Source of the DNA: Eustoma russellianum
Lineage: Eukaryota; Streptophyta; Magnoliopsida; Gentianales; Gentianaceae
Reading direction: 5' to 3'
Assembly (NCBI GenBank): GCA_036186865.1
Contig: AP025062.1
Location: 12,648,940 to 12,712,939 of the forward strand
Length of the DNA stretch: 64,000 nt
The notes below the pieces were generated by a model, which worked only from the letters and a program-made list of their open reading frames with translations, was not told the DNA's origin and searched no databases. Positions 21,615-32,514 of the stretch are shown piece after piece. The first letter of the stretch is position 1, and the number at the start of each line of letters is the position of its first letter. Position numbers and translations under genes: made by a program.

Positions 21615-24600
21615 TGTACCCCAATGATCATGTACATGAAAACTATGAATATGAGACGGAATGAAAGCAATGATTTCCTAAGAACATGTTACTTAAGTCC
21701 ACTAAACTCTTTTTACTTAAATACTATTGAAGCGGTACATGAAATATAGGGATATATAAACCATACACATCACTAGGTATGTATGTGCGTGTATATGATA
21801 TATGCGTATGGAATGTATAACACATGGTACACCTAGGCGTGTATATATATATATGTATACATACATATGTTAATTTTAGAATATGATAAAATAAAGAAAA
21901 ACAATATAGTGCATGAATTACAAGAAATATCAAGTTGCCAAGACGCCTAAAATTCGGCCAAGGCATGAATGAGAATTCAAGAATTCTCTAGCCAATTTTA
22001 TTAGTTAAAAGTAATTACTTAAAGTCTACTACACCATTTAAGACAAGAAGTTATTATGCAAAGAATAAATAGGAAATAAAATAGACATGCATTTAAGGAA
22101 CAAGTTAAGACAACTCATTAAAGAAGGAAGTAGTATGGTTGAGGTCATAAAGACCTCAACCCAACCGCCCCCTTAAGTGTCTAGACATGGAGGATTTTAA
22201 ATCCTACCATGGTTACTTTTTCCTTAAACCAAGGTTAAGATAACCATGATTTGATAAAGTAACTTGGGTTAGCACTAAAGTAACCCTAGTTGGAATAAAG
22301 TAACCAAGGTTATACTAACCTAACCTTGATTAACATTCAAGAAAGCCCTAACCCTCACAAAAATCCCTCCAAAACCATCCCCCTCTCCTGAGTCCCTAAC
22401 ATGTTTTAAATCAAACCATTCTAGAAACATCTACCTTCTCATCATGCAAGAGCAAAACACTTAGACAATCTCCATCCCCCTCACCATGATTTCGCCCCTT
22501 TCATCTTGGAGGATAGAAGTTCAACTTCACTTTCAAGACTCAAGAAGACATCTAGGTAAGTCTTATTCCAAGTTTCCTTAAGAGAATTCTCATTTTGGTA
22601 AAGAATGAAGCTCACATGAACTCCCTTTCTTCATACCCAAAACCGTGGGTTTTATGGTGTAAATAGGTGAAAGCCATCAACTTTCTTAGGTGGTGACATA
22701 TTGTGGTGCTTGAATCTCCATTCCAAGCTCATTTTGGCAAGATGTTCTAGCCCTCAAACCTATCCTATTTCCTCTATTGAAAAAAGACTAATCTTTTCAT
22801 TTTCTTAAAACCGTATGCTTAAGGTGAAGAAGGTGAAGGATTTCATCACATCTCACTTCATGACCAAGCAAAGACAAGAGCTTTAGCTTGAAGAGGCAAG
22901 TATACTTTAACCCCTTACAATATATGTGATTATGTGCATACTTGAATGTCTAGAAGCTTAAGACATGATTTTAGTGAGAATATGCCTAAGTTGTTACCTT
23001 TTCTTATGTTTTGAAAGGTTGGATGATAGACCTCTCTTATGTTGCATTATAAAGCATGTTTAAACTTGAAATAAGAGTTAAAAGTGATGGATTAGGGACT
23101 GCCCTATGTTTGATATTGAATGAGACATGATTGGTATGAAACCTAGCATTTTTAGTTATTTTAATATGTGAAATTGTTGGACTAGAGGACTGTTTTGTTT
23201 AGAAGGAATGAACAGCCAATATGAACGACTTTTGCATGCTAAAAAGGACTTGAATTAGTATAGGGAAGCCTTATTATGTCTATTGAATGACCATTAACTT
23301 GGATTATAGGCTAAAGAACAAAATTAGGAAGGAAAGGATACTTCTATGCATGTTGGTTGAAAACAGAGTTCTGGACATATTTTATGCTAAATTGATGGAC
23401 TTAGTTAAAGACCTTCTAAACGTTGGATTGAGCTTATTTCTGGTGTGGTAGTAGCTTATCATGTCTATTTTATTGTGGAGTTGGAATTTCTGGAAAATCA
23501 TTTGTGGATTGGTCAGAAATGAATTTTTAGTATCAAGGGGTCAAAACAGTTTCTGGTTGTACCACTTTAATGAGAAAAATTATTTAAGTGCCTTAAACAT
23601 CTTGGATGGACCTGAAATTTTTACAAGAAGTACTTAAGACATAGAGCTAAGTATCCATGTAAGGAAATTGATTTTATCTATTGATCTTGATGGTAAACCA
23701 TTGAGGTAAATTTGGTGTAACATTCTGGAAAACAGGACAGATTGACCCTTTGTGCTTGTATGACTTGTATCGTATTTATTTTGACTTGTTTTGGTGAATG
23801 GGCATTTGAATATTGTTCATAAAGGAAATAGGAAATATTTCCAGGTGCTAAGTGAGCCCCATAATGAGTTTATGGTTGGAGACAAGGTAAGGAATGGAGT
23901 TGAGAGCGCAGCAGAATTTCTGTTGTACCCTTGTTGGGAATTATTTTTATTGAGGTACCTACGCTTGTCGAAATCGCATGAAATTTGTACAGAATGTAGT
24001 TAAGATCATGTGGTGCATGTCCATATTTTTAGTTTCTGGAAAATAGGCTCAAAAGGTTGATTTTGAGGCTGGGCAATACAGGACATGCTGCTGGATCGTT
24101 TTCCAGCCCATGAAGAAAGTTGTTTATTATGTTATAAGTGCATTTTACCATGTTGCATCCCATGCACTTGCATTGACATGCTCATATGTTCCATGCTCAT
24201 GATTTTGTTGATGTTTTATATAAAGTTTCTGTTTTGAAAGAATTTCCGTCCCTTCTGGCCAGCTTAACCCGCTACAGATCCGGGGTGAATTGATCTGAAG
24301 AAGTATAAGAACCGATCCAGGACCGGTATAATAGGTCTGATGAAATATAAGAACCGATCCAGGCCCGGTATAATAGGTCTGAAGAGTATAAGAACCGAGC
24401 CAGGTCCGGTATAATAGACCTGAAGGTGATCATGTTATAAGAACCGAGTCATGTCCGGTATAATAGGCTGACACACTCTCTTGTTTTATGATGAGCATGA
24501 TTTAAAAGAAAGAAAGAAGTTCAAGTATTTTTATGGGCATGTCTAAAAGAAAGAAAGAATGTTTTCCGTTACATTTGCATCGCATTCACATTTTCATACA

Positions 24601-25256
24601 CATTATGCATGATGCCTTTTCATTGAGGTAAAGGGTTGGCTATAGCACGTAGAATCTAACTAAGTGATGACATTTAGATCTTAGCTAAGTGTTGATATGA
24701 CTTTAAGTATGATGCTTCGGAAAGGTATTGGCAGGTATGTTTTAACTTAAGGAATTGGGGTTTGATTCTTGTATGCCGTTTTCTCTTTATTGTACGGTGT
24801 TATTGTATACTTGCTGGTGACTTTGTCGCTCACCCATTTATTTTTCCCCCCAGAACCAGGTAATGAAGTCGAATGGATTGATGATGAGCCAAGGGTGCCA
24901 TACCCATAGGTTATTGAAGTCGCTGTTAAGAGAATGATAATGGAAGCTTTTGATGAACCTTTGGGACATTTTGGGACTTAGCTATTTTCGGATTCATTTC
25001 GGATAATGTTTGTATAATTTCGTGGCATAGTTTGCTATCGGTTCAGTTTGTATAATTTTGCTATGTATTCGAGATTTGACGCTTTCGGATTAAGGTTCAA
25101 ATTCTGCCGTATTTTTATCTACCTGTTAAGATCGTGACTTTGTAATCCATGCTATCCACAGGTTTTACAAGTTAAGTATCGACGCTTTGTATTTTTCCGA
25201 GAGGGTAAGTATGACGGGTGCACCGTACGAGGGGTAGCCGAGTACGGGGCGCTACA
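21615..25256 (+). repeat. 3' LTR of chromovirus B, complete (3642 bp)
   Basis: TGTACCCCAATG at 21615 to GGGGCGCTACA at 25256. A pyrimidine-rich leader ends with ACATCTAG|GTAAGTC, a perfect donor (GT 22556). A pyrimidine-rich CCCCCCAG acceptor is at 24853, giving a 2298-bp intron-like interval, followed by a short ORF (GNEVEWIDDEPRVPYP, stop 24907-24909). The tandem array is at 24302-24471. The sequence following, 25257, is pol of element C, so B was inserted in C. Confidence 0.95.
24302..24471 (+). repeat. Tandem repeat in 3' LTR of B, four units
   Basis: Counterpart of 15573-15742, same unit order with few substitutions, which shows that the array was present before insertion. Confidence 0.9.
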
Positions 25257-27254
25257 CGATTGATGACGGCTCCTATACTTGCTCAACCCTCAGGCTCGGA
25301 AGGATTTATCATGTATAACGACGCTTCAAAGAACGGGCAAGGTATATGCATAAGATTTCAATTAAATTCTACATGCATTACGATGCGGTCTAAACTCTTT
25401 CTTTTCAGGATGTGTTTTGATGCAAAACGGCAGAGTTATTGCTTATGCTTCACGCAAATTGAAGCCCTATTAGCAAAATTACCCGATGCATGATCTGGAG
25501 TTGTCAGCGGTCGTATATGCGCTAAAGATTTGGTGCCATTATCTATATGGTGTGAAGTGTGAAGTCTTTGCTTATCATAAAAGTTTGAAGTACTTATTCA
25601 CACAGAAGTAATTGAACATGCGTCAGAGGAGATGGCTTGAGTTATTGAAGAACTATGATTTGACTATCAGCTATCATCAGAGGAAAGCAAATCAAGTCGC
25701 AGATGCTCTGAGTAGGAAGTCTAACCATGCCAGACAGACATTGTTAGAAAAAGATATGGCAGAGTTGGACCTTGATATCGTGAACTCCACAACTAATGTT
25801 CTAGCAGCACTGGTTATCACTCCATCTTTGATTGAGCATATCAAAGGGGCGTAGAAGGGAGATGTAGCGCTTAGTGAGATTCAGGAGAGGATGATGACTA
25901 GCCAGGTTGATGGATTTCAGATTCATGACGACGGCAGCATGTGGTTTCAGAGGAGACTATGTGTTCCCGAGGGTGGGAATCTTAGAAGGACAGTATTGAA
26001 GGAGGCACACAACTCGAAGTTGTCTATTCATCCGGGTGCTACGAAAATGTATAACGACTTGAAAAAGCATTACTGGTGGAGCGGTATGAAGAGACATATA
26101 ACTGAGTTTATTGAGAGATGTCTTGTATGTTATCATGTCAAAGCGGAACACCAGAGGCCAAGGGATTTGTTGATGCTGCTAGAGATCCCTGAGCGAAAAT
26201 GGGAGCACTGATGATGGATTTTGTGATGGGTCTTCCAAGAACAAGAAACAGTAACGATATGATCTGGGTGATCATGGATAGACTGACTAAGTCTGCTCAT
26301 TTCCCACCATTACCGAATGATGTGACCTTGGACAGACTGGTTACGCTCTATATCGACAATATCCTCAGTTTAAATGGCGTCCTAGTCAGTATTGTCTCCA
26401 ACCGAGATCCGAGATTCACTTCCAGGTTTTGGACGGCATGTCAGAGAAGAATGGGAACTGAACTGCGCCTGAGCACTGCATTCCCCCCGCAGACGGATGG
26501 GCAGTCAGAGAAGGAAATACAAACATTAGAGGATATGTTGAGAGCTTGCACCATCAACTTCAAGGGGAACTGGGACGGTATGATTAAGTTGATTGAGTTC
26601 TCCTACAACAATAGTCATCATAGCGCCATCGGCATGGCACAATTTGAGGCGCTCTATGTGCGTAAGTGCAGATCCCCTATCTATTGGGATGAAGTTGGAG
26701 AGCGTGTTATCACTGGTCCACAGCTTGTTGTGCAGACCAAGGAAAAGATAAAGTTGATCCGGAAAAGGCTTAAGGTTGCCCAAGACAGGAGTAAGAGCTG
26801 GGCAGATTCGAAGAATCGTACTCTGGAGTTTACTGTCGGAGAAAAGGTTTATCTGAAGGTATCACCTATGAATGGTGTTGCACGTTTTGGTCTGAAAGGT
26901 AAGCTGAGGCCTCGGTGCATTGGCCCCTACGAGGTGCTCGAAAGGATTTGTTCGTTAGCTTACCGTTTGGCGTTACCTCCGGCTCTAGCACAAGTGCACG
27001 ATGTATTCTATGTTTCCCAGTTGAGATGGTACGTCCCAGATCCGAGTCATGTACTGGACACACTACCTTTAAGGATTAGACCGGACGTGTCAGATGAAGA
27101 AACTCTTGTTCGAATCATAGACCGCAATGATCAGGCTTTGAGGAGGAGAATTATTCTATTTGTCAAGGTACAATGGAGTAACCACAAGGAGAACGAGGTG
27201 ACCTGGGAGCTGGAGGATCAAATGTGCGAATGCTACCTTGAACTCTTCGATTAA
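25257..27254 (+). pseudogene. pol: pol 3' half (RNase H, integrase, chromodomain) of chromovirus C
   Basis: Begins in the RT/RNase H linker (LMTAPILAQPSGSEGF) exactly after the B element, so the upstream half was displaced by it. RNase H (MYNDASKNG, then after a 67-bp intron-like gap CVLMQNGRVIAYASR), integrase zinc region (SIHPGATKMYNDL, CLVCYHVKAEH), core (VMGLPRTRNS, SNRDPRF, SEKEIQT) and chromodomain (VKVQWSNHKENEVTWELED). Defects: TAG at 25471-25473 and TAA at 25609-25611 where Glu codons are usual, TAG at 25852-25854 (probable Gln), and a frameshift near 26208 just after PERKWEH. About 65-70% similar to B at protein level by eye, so a different chromovirus subfamily. Confidence 0.92.
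25342..25408 (+). other. Intron-like segment in RNase H of element C (67 bp)
   Basis: GTATATGC donor at 25342; TCTAAAC branch-like motif, pyrimidine tract CTCTTTCTTTTCAG with AG at 25407-25408. Phase 1: codon G|GA restores Gly in ...NGQG|CVLMQNG. Element B has no gap at this codon (19710s). Confidence 0.82.
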
Positions 27255-27295
27255 GGTACGTCGAGTCTCCTCGGTATATACGATTAAATTCCGTC

Positions 27296-27333
27296 AAGTT
27301 TCAGGGATGAAACTTTTTGCAACTCGGGTAGGA
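27296..27333 (+). promoter_or_regulatory. 3' hairpin and degraded polypurine tract of element C
   Basis: AAGTTTCAGGGATGAAACTT (27296-27315), the same stem with compensating-type differences in the loop, 40 bp downstream of the pol stop; the purine tract is eroded (CTCGGGTAGGA). Confidence 0.75.
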
Positions 27334-29630
27334 TATTATGACCGGTAAAAGAAAAAAAGGAGAAAAAAAGAAATACAATAATAAATAATTTAACTAAAGT
27401 GGTTAGGGTAATTGAAAAAAAGAAGAATAAATAAATTTAAATTTAAAAAAAGGATAAGAATAAATTTAAATAAAAAATTAAGTAATGAGATAATGGGGGA
27501 GTAACCGACTCCCCCTAATATTTGCACGCTTGGACGTTAAATGGAGAAAAGAGTGGGGGCAATTTAGAATCAGCAGGGAGAGGTAGTGAAATTATTAAAA
27601 AAAAAAGAGGGAGAGTGAAATTGTGAGGGGCAGAAAAGAGAGGAAAACGGAAGAAGAACGAGAGAAGAAGGAAGAAGGAGAAGAAGGAACGCGCAAAATA
27701 TTCTTCAACTTATTCAAGTTTGTGAGATTAGTTGTATAATTGTCTGCGTCAAGCTAGGTTCTTTTTTCCTCCTCCAAATTGGTACAATTCAAGCATGCTT
27801 TAGTGGTATTTTATGTGTTTTTGTTGTTTTAGTTGTTGAATTTCATAGCATGATGTTAATCTGTGAGAAGCGTGAACGTTGCAGACTATGGACGTGTTGT
27901 ATTCTGTACTGCATACTTTGGATTTGAAGTTAATGATAAATTTGATAATCAAAAGAGTACAACTTGTCCACGACTAGGGAATTTATGTTTTTGTTTTAGC
28001 CTTAGAATATGTTTTCATAGACTAGAAATATGCGAAAATATAGATCGTAGTCCAAAAACGAATGCCGGAGGCGGCCGGAGCCCCTCACGAGCCGCTGGAA
28101 GAGCCGCCCGTGGCTCCACGCGCGCGCGTGGGCACCCACACACCTCCTGGGCTGCAGCAGTTAAAAGAATAATATAAAAAAAATAAATTTCTATAAGGTC
28201 GGCCTGCGCGCGCAGACCAGGCGAGCCCTTAAAGGGCCACGGTCTGCAGCTGCAGGACCAGCCCATTTGCAATGTATTAAAAAGAAAGGGTGCAAGATGG
28301 TAGCGGGCCGGGCCGGATGGCTAGCGGATGGGACCAGATACAGGCCGACCCAATATCTTGTTAAATAATAAAAAAAGGAGGAAGGCAAGGACTGCGGGCC
28401 GAAGGGTTGTAGGCAAAGGGACTGGCTGGCTGAAGGTGAGGAAGGGTGGCGGCCTGCCAGGTTTTAATTTAAAAAAATTTGAATTCTGGATTTTCATTAA
28501 AGTTAAGTAATTATTTAAAAATGGTAATAATTATAGGAAAAATATAAATAATTACCAAAAAATGTTAAATAAATTCCAGAAATTATAAAATGTTAAACTT
28601 AAGTTATTTTCATTACATTTCGGTAGTTATGATAATTTATTTAATTCATAAAATTAGGTAAGAAATAGAAAGAAATAGGGGAAAATTGTGAAAAATAAGG
28701 AAAGTGTCCGATAATTGTATGCAAGCCGTGGAAAAATGGGTTTGATGCCGATTAACGTTAAATCATTATTCGGATAATAAATGGACATAGATGTGCGTGC
28801 TAAAGGATGGTGAGGATGGGCCATTGGGCCTCAGGCGAACTTGTTTTTGCATTCGTGGCCCATGCATTGCATTTATCCTATGGGTCACGGACACTCAGTA
28901 TGGCGTGCGGTGGCGGGGCCACTTACACTCAGTATGGTGACTGTGGGTGGGACGACCCACAGCCACTCAGTAGGACTCGGGATCATGCATTGCACGGTAG
29001 AGATGTCGACATCCTGTATGACATGATTTCGTTGCGTGTGACATGCATAGCTGGACATGCATCATGATGTTGCGCATTCCTTATCTGGAGTAAATTACTT
29101 TTCTGCATTCTTTTATATGATTATGTTATATCATGTTCTATGTGTTATGTGTTATATCATTTCGGTATGCGCGTATTGTATTAGTTGGAGGCAGGTGCCT
29201 GCTAAGTGATTTTCTGTCACTCACCCTTACTCCCCCACCTCTTGGTGAGCACGAGGATGTTCATGATTATGTCTTTGTTGAGGACAGGATTGATACGGTG
29301 GAGTGGCAGACTGATGGCCGTATCTAGGACACGAGGAGACCTTGCGGCTGTTTGTTATTATCTTATTGGGATTCATTCAGACATTACCTTGTTTAGACTG
29401 ATAGCACTTAGATGGTAGCACATTGGCTTCATTGTCATTATTGTTTTATTATTTTATTGAGGATTTTCTTTTATTCACGTAATTTAATGTTATGGCAATT
29501 TGCTTTTTCGAGAAATATTTCTACGTCTTTTCGGACATATGGAAACTTGATTCGATGCCTTGTATTCTCCTTAGCAAGATACGACGGGTGCACTGTTCCC
29601 GATGCTAGGGCTCGGAAGCGGGGCGCTACA
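27334..29630 (+). repeat. 3' LTR of chromovirus C (~2.3 kb)
   Basis: Begins about TATTATGACCGG (5' TG apparently mutated) and ends GGGGCGCTACA at 29630. It has a purine-rich leader (27600-27700), a GC-rich block (28060-28290), a short repeat region (28866-28990), TGTCACTCACCC, and a small acidic ORF (HDYVFVEDRIDTVEW, stop 29325-29327). The acceptor AG seen in A and B reads CTCTTG|GTGAGC here, so it is lost. SIRE RNase H resumes at 29631, so C was inserted in the SIRE element. Confidence 0.85.
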
Positions 29631-29948
29631 CTTAATCTTTGTTGCACACAAGTCTTATGGCTAAAACAGCAACTATCTGATTTTGGAATCATGGTAAATC
29701 GCATCCTTATTTATTTTGATAGTATGAGTGCTATCAATTTGTCTAAGAACCCTGTATTACACTCTAAGGCAAGGAAGATAGAGGTACGACATCACTTTCT
29801 TTGTGATCATGTAAGTAGTGGTGATATCGTCATAGAACATATACGTACTAAATCACAAGTAGCCGACATATTCATCAAAGCACTTAATCAAGCCACGTAT
29901 GAAAATCTACGCTCAAAATTAGGCATGATTTCGGTTATTTTGCTGTAG
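29631..29948 (+). pseudogene. pol: C-terminal RNase H of SIRE-type copia element
   Basis: LCCTQVLWLKQQLSDFGI, FDSMSAINLSKNPVLHSK, IEVRHHFLCDHVSSGDI and QVADIFIKALNQ are the end of a Ty1/copia RNase H in the style of SIRE elements; the stop is TAG 29946-29948. The fragment starts abruptly after LTR C. The preceding RT, integrase and protease are missing. No env-like ORF is seen before the 3' LTR. Confidence 0.9.
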
Positions 29949-30165
29949 ATTGATATTTCTTTCCATCCTCACAAGCACTTTTGATATCATTTACAAAATA
30001 AAGGGGAAAAGAGAGCATGATTTAAGGAGGAAAGAGAGAATGATTGCATGATTCAAGGGGGAGCATAACGATATAAAATTCAAAATTCAAATTTCGAATT
30101 TGTCCATAATTGGAGGGGGAGAAATCACATTTAGATCATGAACCAATGTTATTTTGTGAATCATC

Positions 30166-30178
30166 AAAAGAGGGAGAT
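30166..30178 (+). promoter_or_regulatory. Polypurine tract of SIRE-type element
   Basis: AAAAGAGGGAGAT directly before the 3' LTR start TGTTGATAAAAAG; further purine-rich runs lie at 30010-30065 and 30112. Confidence 0.85.
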
Positions 30179-31662
30179 TGTTGATAAAAAGAGTTTGAAT
30201 GATTTACAAATGAATGATTTAAATGGTACGAGTTTACGAAATGCATAAATAAATTATTACTTGACACGTTTATGTGATATACATGCTTCATATGCTTATA
30301 TATATTGTTCCCATACTAACAATCCATGAAGCGTTAAAGCTTACATCATATGGCAAACGTTTGTTGTCTTTGTATTATTTTCAGGTGCCACAATTAATGA
30401 ACTAAACCAGTTCATTAAGTGGAATGCTTAAGTAAATGAACTAACTAGTTCATTAAATGGAGATATATTTGGAGAGAGCTATATGGCAACAAATTAGAAA
30501 TGGAAATTCTCCTAATCCCATTTAATTCACACGCCATAATATATATTTAATATATATATATATATCCATATTTTTAAAGGCACTATATATACTTATATTC
30601 TGATGTACCACCGACACGTCACATATATTTTAAACGTACGTCGATGTCACACCACTATATACACCTCATATTTATGAGTATATTGAGGTCTTATATAATA
30701 TGGTTTAAGTCATGGTGATGTCAAAATTATAACGACATGTTACAAGGTCATAAACCGAAAATTGCTGTATCGGGTGACTACCGAAACTTCACCGACATGT
30801 CACGTACTTGCCATATAAAGAAGGCTAGCCCATATGCATCAAAAATAGCCAAACATTTCGTAACTCACATGTTAATATCAGCCACTAAATCATTCCATGG
30901 TGGCACACACAAATCACCCATAATTTAGGATAAAATTATGGAAATTTCAAATTCAAATTTCTTTTAAGCACATGGGCACCTCTCCCTAGTTACATTTCAT
31001 GACTTTACTGCACTATCAATTTCGTAAAATCATGTAACTAGGGAGTAACGAAATTTGGAAATCTTCAAGAATTCTCTATCAATTTCGTTATGATAGAAAA
31101 AATAGTAAAAGATTTCCAAAAATTACAAAATCTTTCACAAACATAGATACATATTCTATTTTTCATTTTGCGCAAGTTTTAACTCATTTGGATAAGTATA
31201 AGTCAGTCATACGTGAATAGTTCAAATTTACAAAGGTTTACAATCTCAACGTGGTTGATTTACTTCCCAAAGGAATTTTCAAAACCTGTTTCAACCCATT
31301 AAAAAAAATATCTTGAGGGTCTTGTCATTAAATTTTCAGACCATTTGGAATCACCAATTAATTGGAATAAAATTTTCAAGTTGTAGTACAGTTTCTGAAA
31401 GATTTGCGTAATCTGACCAAAAACGTATTTTCAAGGGGTTAGGAGAGGAATTTTAATTTGAAATTTTCATGAGTCACTTATAACATTTGAAAGTTTACTC
31501 ATACCAAATTTCACAATTTTTTAAGGTCTACAACTAGGTCTGTTAATTAATTCAAATCAGGATCTTAAAAGAGAAACTGTTTTCGGAAGTGAGTTTTTGG
31601 TCCAAAGTAAAACTAAATTTTCCGCACCCACTATTCAACCCCCCTTCTAATGGTGCTATACA
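30179..31662 (+). repeat. 3' LTR of SIRE-type element, internally deleted (~1.48 kb)
   Basis: Collinear with the 5' LTR up to ~5100 (its 30975) and again from ~6555 (its ~31090), ending ACCCACTATTCAACCCCCC and ..ATACA. About 1.43 kb of the 5' LTR sequence is absent and ~110 bp with a 14-bp inverted repeat takes its place. It keeps the paired palindromes (30393-30456). Confidence 0.85.
30982..31045. repeat. Hairpin insert with 14-bp perfect inverted repeat
   Basis: CTCCCTAGTTACAT (30982-30995) and ATGTAACTAGGGAG (31032-31045) enclose 36 bp. Not present in the other two SIRE LTR copies at this point. It could be a small foldback element or a rearrangement scar. Confidence 0.7.
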
Positions 31663-32008
31663 GGTCCACATTATCCACATGACGTATTAAGTAGGACTAC
31701 TTGTTGAACTATTATGTTTTTATCGCTCATACTTGTCTTAAATCACTTGCAGAGGACAGGGTTTCTGAGATTAGGTACGTAGATGACGAGCCTCACCTAG
31801 ACTATCCCTGAGAGAGATGTACTTCAGGACTTAGCTTTTGGTTATTTGTACGTTATTGCATGTCATATATTTACCTTTATGTCACTTCTGCTATTTCGAT
31901 TCGTGTTTCATACCGACATGCATATGTATGTATCGACGCCTTGTACTTCTCATAGTAGAGTACGACTGGTGCTCTAGGCCAGAACCTTATTTTTAGGAGG
32001 GCGCTACA
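31663..32008 (+). repeat. LTR G, 3' end
   Basis: Continuation of LTR G after the SIRE element: CACTTGCAG acceptor (AG 31751-31752), a small acidic ORF (VSEIRYVDDEPHLDYP, stop 31809-31811) very like that of LTR B, CGACGCCTTGTACTTCTC, and the terminus GGGCGCTACA at 32008. Confidence 0.8.
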
Positions 32009-32514
32009 GAAGGTGAGATGAGGTGAGTTGGGTAGTGGGTTGGAGAAAAAGTGGGCTTAAGAAGGTACATGTATTTATATACGTGTATATGCACATGTAT
32101 GGGCATGGACATATATACGTATGCATATACTTGATTAGTGGTGGATGGTGCATCGAAATTTGTGAATTGATTATTTAGTATACTTGTGATGTGTGATATT
32201 TGTTATATTGGTGATTGGTCTTTGAAAATTGATCAAATTTAGAATTGCATCAATATTTGAATCGTTCTGGAGAATATTTGGAAAGTTTATCGTTCGAAAA
32301 TTGTTTTTGAAAATCGTGCATATTTTTAAAATCACCCTTACAAGGAAAATATATCGTTAAGCTGGATTGATTATGAACAAATGGACCGTCCGAGCACATA
32401 TGACTACATCGACAGGCTACCCGGACATATATGACTGGCAATTGGACTCTCTAGGCACTTGCGACTACATCAATAGGCCGCCTAGACACATCGACCATCG
32501 GAGATGTAGCACCC
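32009..32514 (+). repeat. LTR K, left fragment
   Basis: AT-rich, then short degenerate repeats with CACATATGACTACATCGACAGG and CTTGCGACTACATCAATAGG, the kind of array placed ~0.7 kb before the end in other LTRs here. It lies between the tail-to-tail ends of G and F and plausibly continues at 48941-49731, the two parts being separated by solo LTR F. Confidence 0.5.

Noticed and set aside
29949..30178. env-like ORF of SIRE elements
   Set aside because: Only 230 bp between pol and 3' LTR, without an open frame of note.
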